From contig CAWVIZ010000014.1 of NCBI GenBank assembly GCA_963929535.1, positions 186,001-250,000 on the forward strand: a DNA stretch of 64,000 nt, given 5' to 3'. The DNA is from Pullilachnospira sp963929535. GTDB lineage: Bacteria; Bacillota; Clostridia; Lachnospirales; Lachnospiraceae. The position numbers and the translations under genes are program-made. Shown here piece after piece: positions 49,421 through 57,654 of the stretch (the first letter of the stretch is position 1; each line of letters starts with the position of its first letter). The notes under the pieces are model-generated. The model was not told the origin of the DNA. It ran no database searches and worked only from the letters and a program-made list of their open reading frames with translations.

Positions 49421-50353
49421 ATGAAAAAAAGAAAAGTGGTGATAGCCCTGGGACACCGGGCTCTGGGAAATACGCTGCCGGAGCAGAAGGCAGCCACAAA
49501 ATCAACGGCAAAGATCATCGCCCGGCTGGTAAAGGAGGGGGCTGAGATCGTGATCTGCCACAGCAATGCTCCTCAGGTGGGGATGATCCATACGGCTATG
49601 AACGAATTCGGAAAATATCACCCGGATTATACATTTGCCCCCATGTCTGTCTGCTCGGCCATGAGTCAGGGATATATCGGATATGACCTGCAGAACGCCA
49701 TCCGTTCAGAGCTGATAAAGGAGGGGGTATACAAGCCGGTGTGCACGGTGCTCACCCAGGTGACCGTGGATCCGTATGATGACGCGTTTGCAGAGCCTGT
49801 GAAGGTGATCGGCCGGACCATGACGGAGCAGGAGGCAGAAGAAGAGGAGAAAAAAGGAAATTCCGTGATCCGTACGGAGAACGGATACCGGAGGATCGTT
49901 GCCGCTCCCAGGCCTCAGGAGGTGGTGGAGATAGACTCCATCCGGACGCTGCTGGCGGCGGGACATGTGGTGATCGCCTGCGGAGGCGGCGGAATCCCTG
50001 TGCTGGAACAGAAGACAGAACTGAAGGGAGCCAGCGCTGTGATCGAGAAGGATTATGCCAGCGGCAAGCTGGCACAGCTTCTGGACGCAGACGAACTGAT
50101 GATCCTCACCAGCGTGGAAAAAGTGGCGGTGGGATACCACACCGACCATGAGGAACTGCTGGGAGAGATCACTGCGGCCTGTGCCAGGGAGTACATGGAA
50201 CGCGGGGAGTTCGAGCCTGCCACCATGCTGCCCAAGGTAGAGGCGTCCGTGGAATTCGTGGAAGAAAAAGAGGGAAGAAAAGCAGTGATCACCTCCATCG
50301 ACAAAGCAGTGGAGGGATATCTGGGGAAGACGGGAACCGTGATCACCCGGTAA
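49421..50353 (+). CDS. arcC: Carbamate kinase
   Basis: 310 residues, full length. It interconverts carbamoyl phosphate plus ADP with carbamate plus ATP, usually the energy-yielding last step of arginine, agmatine or purine breakdown. Motifs: VVIALGHRALGN at the N-terminus (the family usually has GGNAL here), CHSNAPQVG, and VIACGGGGIPVL (about 187-198) for phosphate binding; GYHTDHEELLGEIT and the C-terminal PKVEASVEFVEEKEGRKAVI complete the amino-acid-kinase fold. No arcA or arcB lies nearby. It stands two genes after carAB, which makes the same metabolite. Confidence 0.93.
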   Translation: MKKRKVVIALGHRALGNTLPEQKAATKSTAKIIARLVKEGAEIVICHSNAPQVGMIHTAMNEFGKYHPDYTFAPMSVCSAMSQGYIGYDLQNAIRSELIKEGVYKPVCTVLTQVTVDPYDDAFAEPVKVIGRTMTEQEAEEEEKKGNSVIRTENGYRRIVAAPRPQEVVEIDSIRTLLAAGHVVIACGGGGIPVLEQKTELKGASAVIEKDYASGKLAQLLDADELMILTSVEKVAVGYHTDHEELLGEITAACAREYMERGEFEPATMLPKVEASVEFVEEKEGRKAVITSIDKAVEGYLGKTGTVITR

Positions 50354-50395
50354 CCTCCGCAGCAAGCGTACTGCGCTGCAGAACAGAGTCAAAGC

Positions 50396-50415
50396 CCCCG
50401 CAGCAAGCTGCGGGG
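50396..50415 (+). terminator. Hairpin after arcC
   Basis: CCCCGCAG pairs with CTGCGGGG over CAAG (50396-50415), followed by TATTT. Probably the first of two stop signals after arcC. Confidence 0.6.
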
Positions 50416-50420
50416 TATTT

Positions 50421-50590
50421 GGTCTTCGTTTCACTGCGGTCGGCGCTAAACGTGTGCCGCTGGCACACAGCGCCCCTCGCGGCAGGTCTCCGTTCCACTT
50501 TGGTCGGCGCTAAACGTGTGCCACCGGCACACAGCGCCGCCAAATGGACATGCTTGCATGTCCGCTTGGCTCGTTGCCCGCGGGAATAAA
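50421..50590. repeat. 51-bp hairpin-repeat family, two units plus flank
   Basis: Two related units start at 50421 and 50485, each with GGTCGGCGCTAAACGTGTGC and a hairpin of GTGTGCC/GGCACAC type closed by GGCGCT/AGCGCC. After them come a GGACATGC/GCATGTCC palindrome (50546-50563) and a segment ending GTTGCCCGCGGGAATA. The whole arrangement recurs, inverted, at 57395-57654. It is transcribed with arcC and precedes that gene's second terminator. Confidence 0.8.
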
Positions 50591-50601
50591 CGAACAGACA
50601 A

Positions 50602-50641
50602 AGAAAGCTCCGGCACGGCTGTTGCCCTGCCGGAGCTTTCT
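50602..50641 (+). terminator. Terminator after arcC
   Basis: A perfect 14-bp stem AGAAAGCTCCGGCA (50602-50615) with 50628-50641, 12-base loop, followed by a T-rich stretch. Confidence 0.85.
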
Positions 50642-50801
50642 CTGTGTATTTTTAATGAGGGGGGAGATAGTGAGTGGTTAACTTACTATCTGTTTTACAG
50701 TATATAGATAAAATGTGAGAGAAATATGTACAAATTCTAAAAGAACTGGAAAAACTCTAAAGAAATCCTGAAACCACTGCAAAATTTTCCTGTTGAATAT
50801 A

Positions 50802-50944
50802 GTTATAGTTCAGCCTTTCACTGTCCCGCGAGGTGTCACGCTGCATTTGCAGCGGGATCCCGAGACCTGCGGGCGCCAGGCTGCGAGAAACGCAGCCTGT
50901 GTGCATGCTTTTGTGACAGTGAAGCCGGAAGGCTGAACTGTCAC
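50802..50944. mobile_element. MITE-like 143-bp element, copy E
   Basis: Ends GTTATAGTTCAGCCTTTC and GGAAGGCTGAACTGTCAC. The flanking 8-mers TGAATATA (50794-50801) and AGAATATA (50945-50952) match at seven of eight positions. Inner loop AGAAA. One stem position is unpaired here (CACGCTG against CAGCGGG). It lies just upstream of the promoter at 50974. The rest of 50642-50973 is AT-rich with no gene seen. Confidence 0.83.
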
Positions 50945-50973
50945 AGAATATATTCGGGAAAAAGTGCCATATA

Positions 50974-51003
50974 TTGACAATAATAATCACAAAGAGGTAT
51001 AAT
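50974..51003 (+). promoter_or_regulatory. Strong promoter of the choline-binding-protein operon
   Basis: Consensus TTGACA (50974-50979) and TATAAT (50998-51003), spacer 18 bp. The leader to the ATG at 51082 is about 70 bases. Confidence 0.85.
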
Positions 51004-51081
51004 TACCCCATAAAATCAGGGGAGTCTGTGTCTGAACGCAGACATTTCATGGTAAAAAAATGTGATGAAAAGAGGACTTTT

Positions 51082-53529
51082 ATGAAAAACGGAAGAGTAA
51101 GGTGCCTGGGAATCGCGCTGAGCGCGGCAGTGATCCTGGGCTGTCAGGTTCCTGCGGCGGCAGCCCAGGAAGATACGGCTTCTGAACAGGCGGCCGGAGT
51201 CTGGCAGCAGGAAGAAACCACGGCACCGGAGACAGAGGATCAGGAAACAAAGGAAGACGGGGAGCAGCTTCTGACGGAAAATGAGGGGCAGACAGCAGAG
51301 GGGACAGAGGAAACCGGAGAAGCCGAAACGGATGGAGATACCCAGAGGGAGGAAACGGATTCCCTGCCTCAGGGAGAGACAGGCGGGGAGAATGGAAATG
51401 ACGGCAACGCCGTACCGCCGGTGACAGAAGGCGGAGAGGAAACTGCCGGTACCGGCAGCGACAGTTCAGGAGAGACCACGCCCGCGCCCACTCCCACCCC
51501 GGAAGAGACTCCGTCAGTTTCTCTTCCTCAGACAGAGAACGGATGGATCAGTGAAAAACAGGAAGATTCCGACAGGGTGATCTGGGTGCTGTACAAAGAC
51601 AGCCAGATACAGGAGCTGTGGACCTGGGAGCAGACCGGAAACTGGTTTGTTTACGACAGTCAGGATACGCTGCTGGAGAAACCCGGGATTCCGGCAGACG
51701 GCTATCATCAGATCGGTGACTGGACCTTCTGCCTGAAGGAAGGAGTGCCGCAGACAGGATGGCAGCTCAATGAGAAGAAAAACGGATGGCTTTACTGCCT
51801 GGAAAAGGCCGGGGAGAACCCCATGGCACTGGGAGCTGTACAGGATCCGGCAGAGCGTACCGGTATCCAGAAAATCAACGGAGCACAGTATTATCTGCAG
51901 AAGGACGGCACATTTTTAAAGAATACCAAGGTGGATCAGAATGGGACCCGGTATGTGCTGGGGGCTGACGGAAAAGTCACCAGATCCTATAAGCCGGTAA
52001 AGGAGCAGTGGATCAAAAACAGCACCGGATGGTGGTATCAGCATGAAGACGGATCTTATCCGGCCAACTGCTGGGAGAAGATCGGCGGAAGATGGTACAG
52101 CTTTGATGGCCGCGGTTATATGAGAAGCGGCGGCTGGTATCAGGAGAACGGTGTCTGGTACTATCTGGAGAACAGCGGTGCGGCAGCGGAGGGCTGGCGG
52201 AAGGTGGGAAGTTCCTGGTATTATCTGGAGCCGGGAACGGCCAGGATGAAAACCGGCTGGTATCAGGTGAAAGGAATCTGGTATTACTCCGATGCCAGCG
52301 GACGTATGTATGAGCAGGGCTGGCACTGGATCGGAAGCCACTGGTTCTATATGGATGTCAACGGCCATATGCTGACGGGCTGGCAGTATCTGAACGGCCA
52401 CTGGTTTTATATGAATGCCAGCGGTTATATGACCACAGGCTGGCAGTTTGTGAACGGCCACTGGTACTATATGAATGGAAGCGGTCATATGCTGACGGGC
52501 TGGCAGTATCTGAACGGCCATTGGTTCTATATGGACGGAAGCGGTCATATGCTGACAGGCTGGCAGTATATCGGCGGCAAATGGTACTACATGAACAAAG
52601 ATGGCTATATGCTGACGGGCTGGCAGAAGATCCGGAACGTCTGGTATTACATGGATGCCAGCGGCCGTATGCTGACGGGCTGGCAGAAGATCGGCGGGAC
52701 CTGGTACTATATGGACGGAAGCGGCCATATGCTGACAGGCTGGCAGAAGATCGGCGGGATCTGGTACTATATGGACGGAAGCGGCCATATGCTGACAGGC
52801 TGGCAGAAGATCGGCGGGATCTGGTACTATATGGACGGAAGCGGCCATATGCTGACGGGCTGGCAGAAGATCGGCGGGATCTGGTACTATATGGACGGAA
52901 GCGGCCATATGCTGACGGGCTGGCAGAAGATCGGCGGCAAATGGTACTACATGGATGGAAACGGCCATATGGTGACCGGATGGCTGAAGCTGGGAAGCGA
53001 CTGGTATTATCTGGGAAGCGATGGAGCCATGTACGCCAACCGCTGGATAGGCAGCTACTATCTGGGGGCCGACGGAAAGTGGGACGAGGATAAGAAGGGA
53101 GATCAGCTGGACATCCTGCTGCAGCAGGTGATCGATCAGGTGACTACCCCGGCTATGAGTCAGGAAGGAAAACTGCGGGCCTGCTATGATTATGTGGTGA
53201 ACAGCTTTTCCTATGAGAGAAAGTACAGCTTTCAGAATGTGAGCGGCTGGGAGCGGACATATGCGCTGGAGATGCTTACCAAGAGGAAGGGGAATTGCTA
53301 CAATTTCGCGGCAACCTTTGGATGCCTGGCCGAGAAGCTGGGATATTCGGTGAATACCATTGCCGGAGCCACAGGAGCCAGGGGCGGCGGATGGACGCCC
53401 CACAGCTGGGTAGAGATCAATATGGGCGGAACCGTCTATATCTTTGATCCGGAGATGGAGCACGCCAACGGATATGATCTGTGGAAAAAGACATATGCCA
53501 CTTCCGTGCTGCGGTATAAGAAATTTTAG
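51082..53529 (+). CDS. Secreted choline-binding-repeat protein with transglutaminase-like domain
   Basis: 815 residues from the ATG at 51082 (AGAGGA before it; the frame upstream runs through the promoter). Signal peptide to about residue 30 (ending PAAAAQ). Then a 120-residue linker rich in Glu, Thr and Gly. From about 310 to 660 there are some 17 cell-wall-binding repeats of 20 residues with the pattern GWQKIGGIWYYMDGSGHMLT, the PF01473 type that binds choline on teichoic acids or, in other proteins, glucans. The C-terminal transglutaminase-like fold has C739 (GNCYNFA), H774 (PHSWVEI) and D789 (IFDPEM). It is therefore a surface-bound cysteine peptidase or crosslinking-type enzyme. Substrate unknown. 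Confidence 0.9.
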   Translation: MKNGRVRCLGIALSAAVILGCQVPAAAAQEDTASEQAAGVWQQEETTAPETEDQETKEDGEQLLTENEGQTAEGTEETGEAETDGDTQREETDSLPQGETGGENGNDGNAVPPVTEGGEETAGTGSDSSGETTPAPTPTPEETPSVSLPQTENGWISEKQEDSDRVIWVLYKDSQIQELWTWEQTGNWFVYDSQDTLLEKPGIPADGYHQIGDWTFCLKEGVPQTGWQLNEKKNGWLYCLEKAGENPMALGAVQDPAERTGIQKINGAQYYLQKDGTFLKNTKVDQNGTRYVLGADGKVTRSYKPVKEQWIKNSTGWWYQHEDGSYPANCWEKIGGRWYSFDGRGYMRSGGWYQENGVWYYLENSGAAAEGWRKVGSSWYYLEPGTARMKTGWYQVKGIWYYSDASGRMYEQGWHWIGSHWFYMDVNGHMLTGWQYLNGHWFYMNASGYMTTGWQFVNGHWYYMNGSGHMLTGWQYLNGHWFYMDGSGHMLTGWQYIGGKWYYMNKDGYMLTGWQKIRNVWYYMDASGRMLTGWQKIGGTWYYMDGSGHMLTGWQKIGGIWYYMDGSGHMLTGWQKIGGIWYYMDGSGHMLTGWQKIGGIWYYMDGSGHMLTGWQKIGGKWYYMDGNGHMVTGWLKLGSDWYYLGSDGAMYANRWIGSYYLGADGKWDEDKKGDQLDILLQQVIDQVTTPAMSQEGKLRACYDYVVNSFSYERKYSFQNVSGWERTYALEMLTKRKGNCYNFAATFGCLAEKLGYSVNTIAGATGARGGGWTPHSWVEINMGGTVYIFDPEMEHANGYDLWKKTYATSVLRYKKF
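52321..52980 (+). repeat. 60-bp tandem repeats inside the binding domain
   Basis: Eleven consecutive 60-base units, each one 20-residue repeat. The three units 52741-52920 are identical except for one synonymous base, and 52681-52740 differs from them by one amino acid (Thr for Ile). Older units on both sides have diverged. Confidence 0.95.
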
Positions 53530-53539
53530 GTGAACGCGT

Positions 53540-54934
53540 ATGGTTTTCAGTTCACTGGTATTTATCTGCATCTTTCTGCCGGCAGTATTTATCTGCTATA
53601 CGGTGATTCCGTGGAAAATGGTGAAGAACTGGATCCTGATCGTCACCAGTCTGCTGTTTTACGCGTACGGCGAGCCGGTTTATGTGTTCCTGATGATCGG
53701 GAGCACCATTGTAAATTATCTCTTCGGCCTCCTGGTTTCTTCCGGGAGGTTCCGAAGATGCAAGCTGGGAGCAGCAGTGGCGGTGAACCTGCTGCTTTTG
53801 GGTGTGTTCAAATACGCGGGGATGGCGGTGGAAACGGTGAATCAGCTGACCGGCGCGGGATTTCCGGTGCCGCAGATCGTTCTGCCGGTGGGAATTTCCT
53901 TTTTTACCTTCCAGGCCATGTCCTATGTGATCGACGCGTACCGGGGACAGGTGGAAGCGCAGAAAAGCTACTGGAAGGTGCTGCTGTACATTTCCTTTTT
54001 CCCTCAGCTGATCGCGGGACCTATCGTAAAGTATTACGATATTGCCCTGGAGATTGATAACAGAAAACAGATCCCCGGGGAGGTGGCGGAGGGCTTCCGC
54101 AGGTTTGTCATCGGCCTTGCCAAGAAGGTTCTGATCTCCAATACAGTGGCGGTGGCGGCGGACGCCGTATTTGCCATGCCGCTGTCCAGAGTGAATATTC
54201 TGTCAGCGTGGATCGGGGCTCTGGCCTATCTGTTCCAGATTTACTATGACTTCAGCGGCTACAGCGATATGGCCATCGGTCTGGGGAAGATGTTCGGATT
54301 TCATTTTAAGGAAAATTTCCATTATCCCTATGTTGCCAGAAGCATTCAGGATTTCTGGAGAAGATGGCATATGTCTCTGTCCGGATGGTTCAAGGAATAT
54401 CTGTACATCCCTCTGGGGGGAAACCGGAAGGGAAAAGCCAGAACCTGCATCAATAAAATGCTGGTATTTTTCTGTACCGGACTCTGGCATGGAGCCAGCT
54501 GGACCTTTGTGATCTGGGGGCTGTATCACGGGCTGTTTCTGCTGGTGGAAAGTTTTCTTCCCAAGGGGAAAAAGCTTCCTGCGGCGCTGGGACATATCTA
54601 TGCGCTGCTGGTGGTGACCGTGGGATTTGTGCTGTTTCGGGCAGACACGCTGACCCAGGGACTGGCGGTGATCGGTGCCATGTTCACCGGATTTTCGTTT
54701 CAGCAGGAGATGATGACTGCCGCGGTGCAGCTTCTGAACCCCCTGTTTCTTTTTATGATGGGGGCTGGGGTTCTGTGCGCGGGTCCCTGGAAGGAATGGC
54801 TTGAGACAAAGGGCAGGAGAGTACAGCCTCTGGTGGAGGGCTTCAGCTATCCGGTTACGCTCGCTCTCCTGATCGTTTGCATCCTGAGCCTTTCGGGAGG
54901 AACGTATAATCCGTTCATTTATTTCAGATTTTAG
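53540..54934 (+). CDS. MBOAT family O-acyltransferase (AlgI/DltB-like)
   Basis: 464 residues, about ten membrane helices. MBOAT enzymes carry an acyl group, usually acetyl, across the membrane for O-acylation of surface glycans. Motifs: VGISFFTFQAMSYVID, QDFWRRWHMSLSGWFKEYLYIPLGG (given here in part: RRWHMSLSGWF), and the catalytic histidines H317 in GLWHGASW and H330 in YHGLFL. AGGTGA precedes the ATG, which begins 10 bases after the preceding stop. The following gene encodes the AlgX/AlgJ-like partner that places the acyl group on the glycan. Confidence 0.92.
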   Translation: MVFSSLVFICIFLPAVFICYTVIPWKMVKNWILIVTSLLFYAYGEPVYVFLMIGSTIVNYLFGLLVSSGRFRRCKLGAAVAVNLLLLGVFKYAGMAVETVNQLTGAGFPVPQIVLPVGISFFTFQAMSYVIDAYRGQVEAQKSYWKVLLYISFFPQLIAGPIVKYYDIALEIDNRKQIPGEVAEGFRRFVIGLAKKVLISNTVAVAADAVFAMPLSRVNILSAWIGALAYLFQIYYDFSGYSDMAIGLGKMFGFHFKENFHYPYVARSIQDFWRRWHMSLSGWFKEYLYIPLGGNRKGKARTCINKMLVFFCTGLWHGASWTFVIWGLYHGLFLLVESFLPKGKKLPAALGHIYALLVVTVGFVLFRADTLTQGLAVIGAMFTGFSFQQEMMTAAVQLLNPLFLFMMGAGVLCAGPWKEWLETKGRRVQPLVEGFSYPVTLALLIVCILSLSGGTYNPFIYFRF

Positions 54935-54946
54935 GAGGGGAGCAGG

Positions 54947-56371
54947 ATGAAGAAAATCGGAAGCTTACTTTATATTATAGTGGCTCTGGCTGTCTGCATG
55001 ATCCCCTCTGTGGGGATGATCTTCCGGCCCACCACGGAAACCACGGAAAACAAGGAGATGGCTCAGTGGCCGTCTGTCACAGAAGAGGACGGGAGCTTCA
55101 ATGAGAATTATATGGAAGACGCGGGGGAATATTTTGAGGATCATTTCGCCTTCCGTCCGGAGCTGGTGTCAGCGGACGCCAGGATCCGGGGAGAGATCTT
55201 CGGGGTATCCGCGTCCGACCAGGTGATCGTGGGAACAGACGGATGGCTGTATTATGAAGCCACGTCCAATGATTATCTCAGGCTGTCCCAGATTTCCGAC
55301 AGGGCTGTTTACAATATTGCCCATAATGTGGCGCTGATGCAGCAGTATGTGGAGTCGCAGGGAAAGCAGTTCCTGTTTACCATAACTCCCAATAAAAACT
55401 CCCTGTACGGCCAGTATATGCCCTGGTATTACCAGCCCACCTCCCAGGCTTCCAACGCTGAAAGGCTGAAGCCGTATCTGGAGCAGGAGGGGGTTCATTA
55501 TCTGGATCTTTTTGAGCTGTTTGGCAGCCAGGATGAGATACTCTATCTGAAACGGGATTCCCACTGGAACAATCAGGGAGCGCTTTTGGCCTACAACGCC
55601 ATGATGGATCAGGTGGGGCAGGCTCACGATACTTATGAGAACGCGGAATACCAGATCGACAGCGGATATATCGGAGACCTGAATTCCATGCTGTACCCGG
55701 TGGGGGCGGTACCGGAGGAAAACCAGGTATATGATATTCCGGAAGATTACGCCTATGTGACCGAGACCACAAGCGTGGAGGATTCCTGGATCCAGACCAT
55801 CAATCCATCCGCCCAGGGAAGCCTGCTGATGTACAGGGATTCTTTTGGAAATACCCTTCTGCCCCTGGTGTCCAATGCCTGGGAGAACGTCTGGTATTCC
55901 AAGTATTCTCCCTACAGTGTGCAGCTGGATCTGGAGGCCTGCCAGCCGGATACGGTGATCGTGGAGAGGGTGGAGAGACAGATCACCGCTCTGGGACAGA
56001 ATCCGCCGTATATGGAAGGACCTGAGGCGTCTTTGGGAGATACGGAGCAGGTGATGGATACGGATACCACGGTGGGAGTGGAAGACGCGGGAGCGTATTA
56101 TGGAGTCGGCGGAATTCTGGATGACAGCGTCGTTTCGGAGGACTGCAGGATTTATATTCGTTACAGGGATGCTTTGGGCGAGGGAAAGACCTTTGAAGCG
56201 TTTCCTGTGACCAGGATCGAGGGCAGCAGAGCCAGTGATTTTGGATATCAGGGATATATCAGGAAGACATCAGTGGAGGATCAGCCCTTTACAATAGAAA
56301 TTTTGGTGGAAGACCAGGGAAAGATCATGAAGGTAAAAGATTTTTCCATGGAATTTGAAACTCAGGAATGA
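54947..56371 (+). CDS. DHHW/AlgX-like SGNH-fold protein, O-acetylation partner
   Basis: 474 residues. One N-terminal membrane helix (about 5-25), the rest outside. The AlgX/AlgJ-type fold shows FEDHFAFRPELV, VGTDGWLYYE, and the catalytic region LKRDSHWNNQGALLAY (Asp-x-His, about 203-218) and MYRDSFGNTLLPLV (Ser-containing block, about 290). Such proteins take the acyl group from the MBOAT protein and pass it to the polysaccharide. It starts 12 bases after the MBOAT gene behind AGGAGGGGAG. The glycan acceptor is probably that of the locus at 1-33 kb, but this is not shown. Confidence 0.85.
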   Translation: MKKIGSLLYIIVALAVCMIPSVGMIFRPTTETTENKEMAQWPSVTEEDGSFNENYMEDAGEYFEDHFAFRPELVSADARIRGEIFGVSASDQVIVGTDGWLYYEATSNDYLRLSQISDRAVYNIAHNVALMQQYVESQGKQFLFTITPNKNSLYGQYMPWYYQPTSQASNAERLKPYLEQEGVHYLDLFELFGSQDEILYLKRDSHWNNQGALLAYNAMMDQVGQAHDTYENAEYQIDSGYIGDLNSMLYPVGAVPEENQVYDIPEDYAYVTETTSVEDSWIQTINPSAQGSLLMYRDSFGNTLLPLVSNAWENVWYSKYSPYSVQLDLEACQPDTVIVERVERQITALGQNPPYMEGPEASLGDTEQVMDTDTTVGVEDAGAYYGVGGILDDSVVSEDCRIYIRYRDALGEGKTFEAFPVTRIEGSRASDFGYQGYIRKTSVEDQPFTIEILVEDQGKIMKVKDFSMEFETQE

Positions 56372-56383
56372 GGAGGAAAACGA

Positions 56384-57259
56384 ATGAGGAAAAAATGGTT
56401 GACAGCTGCCCTGTGTCTGGCGGCGGTACTGACGGTGGGAGGCTGCAAAAACGATGACAGCAAAACAGAGGCCCAGGTGACAGAGACCCCCACGCCTGAG
56501 CCCACCCAGGAGGCGGAGACTCTGGAGATGACAGAGGTCCCTGAGTTCGGGGAGAAAACGGAAACTTCCCAGTCTGTGAAACTGACCAATGAAACCGGCG
56601 CGGAGGTGACATCCGTATGGGTACGGGTATCCGGACAGGAAGAATGGGGAGAGGAGCTGCTTCAGGGACAGGCGGTGATCCCCGAGACAGAAAGCGGGCT
56701 TCTCCATTATGAACCTCAGCAGACAGCGGAAGACGGGACCGTTGCGGATGTGGAAGCGTGGGACTTATCTGTGGGCTATGCGGACGGAAGCTATGTGGTG
56801 ATGAATCAGATCGATCTGGGCGCTGCCGATGAGATGACCATGTGCTGGGAGGACGATCTGGCTTTTGTGACATATGTGGATCAGGAGACGCAGGAAGAGG
56901 TTTCCACAAAAGAGCAGGAGATCGCACGGAGAGAGGCGGAAGCCGAAGCGGCTGCGGAAGCGGCAGCTCAGGCGGAGGCTGAAAGACAGGCGGCCGAGGA
57001 AGCCGCGGCAGCTCAGGCAGAGGCCGAAAGACAGGCTGCAGAAGAAGCTGCGGCGGCCCAGGCGGCTGCGGAAGCGGCAGCTCAGGCAGAGGCTGAAAGA
57101 CAGGCCGCGGAAGCAGCAGCTGCCCAGCAGGCAGCCGAGGAGGCGGCAGCAGCCGCGGCGGCTCAGCAACAGCAGCAACAACAGCAGCAGGAAGACAACT
57201 GTGCCAACTCCTCCGGAAATATTGTCATGGATGAAAATGGAAACTGGTATGTGGAATAA
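56384..57259 (+). CDS. Lipoprotein with long Ala/Glu/Gln helical tail
   Basis: 291 residues, family not recognised. A signal peptide ends in the lipobox VGGC (C21), so the mature protein is lipid-anchored outside. A Thr/Glu/Pro-rich linker is followed by a compact domain (about 60-170; VKLTNETGAEVTSVWVRVSG, WDLSVGYADGSYVVMNQI). From about 175 to 260 the sequence is an alanine-rich charged helix with repeats of AEAAAQAEAERQAAEE, then nine consecutive glutamines and the end SGNIVMDENGNWYVE. Last gene of the choline-binding/acetylation operon (12 bp after its neighbour). Probably a spacer-like envelope protein. Confidence 0.75.
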   Translation: MRKKWLTAALCLAAVLTVGGCKNDDSKTEAQVTETPTPEPTQEAETLEMTEVPEFGEKTETSQSVKLTNETGAEVTSVWVRVSGQEEWGEELLQGQAVIPETESGLLHYEPQQTAEDGTVADVEAWDLSVGYADGSYVVMNQIDLGAADEMTMCWEDDLAFVTYVDQETQEEVSTKEQEIARREAEAEAAAEAAAQAEAERQAAEEAAAAQAEAERQAAEEAAAAQAAAEAAAQAEAERQAAEAAAAQQAAEEAAAAAAAQQQQQQQQQEDNCANSSGNIVMDENGNWYVE

Positions 57260-57270
57260 GCAGATATGAA

Positions 57271-57320
57271 TGGGAAACACCCGCTGTCAAAGAAAATCTT
57301 TTGGCAGCGGGTGTTTCCCA
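57271..57320. terminator. Strong hairpin after the lipoprotein gene
   Basis: TGGGAAACACCCGCTG (57271-57286) pairs perfectly with 57305-57320; the loop can pair further (CAAAA/TTTTG). There is no T-run on the plus side, so termination may rely on stem strength. Confidence 0.7.
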
Positions 57321-57358
57321 TGCAGCAGCGTTCCCGCCGGGAAATTTCCCCGGGTGAA

Positions 57359-57387
57359 TTGAAATGACCCTGGAAATATGATATTCT
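57359..57387 (+). promoter_or_regulatory. Probable murE promoter
   Basis: TTGAAA (57359-57364), 17-bp spacer, TATTCT (57382-57387). If correct, the leader of about 290 bases contains the whole hairpin array at 57395-57654. Confidence 0.5.
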
Positions 57388-57394
57388 ATTCCCG

Positions 57395-57654
57395 CGGGCA
57401 GCGAGCCAGGCGGACACGCTTGCATGTCCATTTGACAACTGCCGCGGGGCGCTGTGTGCCGGTGGCACACGTCCAGCGCCGACCGGAGCGGAGCGAAGAC
57501 CGCTGTGTGCCGGTGGCACACGTCCAGCGCCGACCGGAGCGGAGCGAAGACCGCTGTGTGCCGGTGGCACACGCCCAGCGCCGACCGGAGCCAAGCGGAG
57601 ACCGCTGTGTGCCGGTGGCACACGTCCAGCGCCGACCGGAGCCAAGCGGAGACC
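57395..57654. repeat. Four tandem 51-bp hairpin units plus flank, in the murE leader
   Basis: The flank (CCCGCGGGCAGCGAGCCAGG, then a GGACACGCTTGCATGTCC near-palindrome) is the inverse of 50545-50590. Units start at 57451, 57502, 57553 and 57604, exactly 51 bases apart, with a remnant at 57655. Each has GTGTGCC GGT GGCACAC within an outer GGCGCTG-like/CAGCGCC stem. Units 1-2 and units 3-4 carry different spacer variants (GGAGCGGAGCGAAGACC against GGAGCCAAGCGGAGACC). Confidence 0.9.

Noticed and set aside
50974..51081. 36-residue N-terminal extension of the choline-binding protein from a TTG
   Set aside because: That TTG is the -35 box of a consensus promoter; the ATG at 51082 has a ribosome site and begins a signal peptide.
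52521..53093. Second repeated reading frame inside the choline-binding gene (RRDLVLYGRKRPYADRLAE type)
   Set aside because: It is the shifted frame of the 60-bp repeats, held open because 60 is divisible by three.
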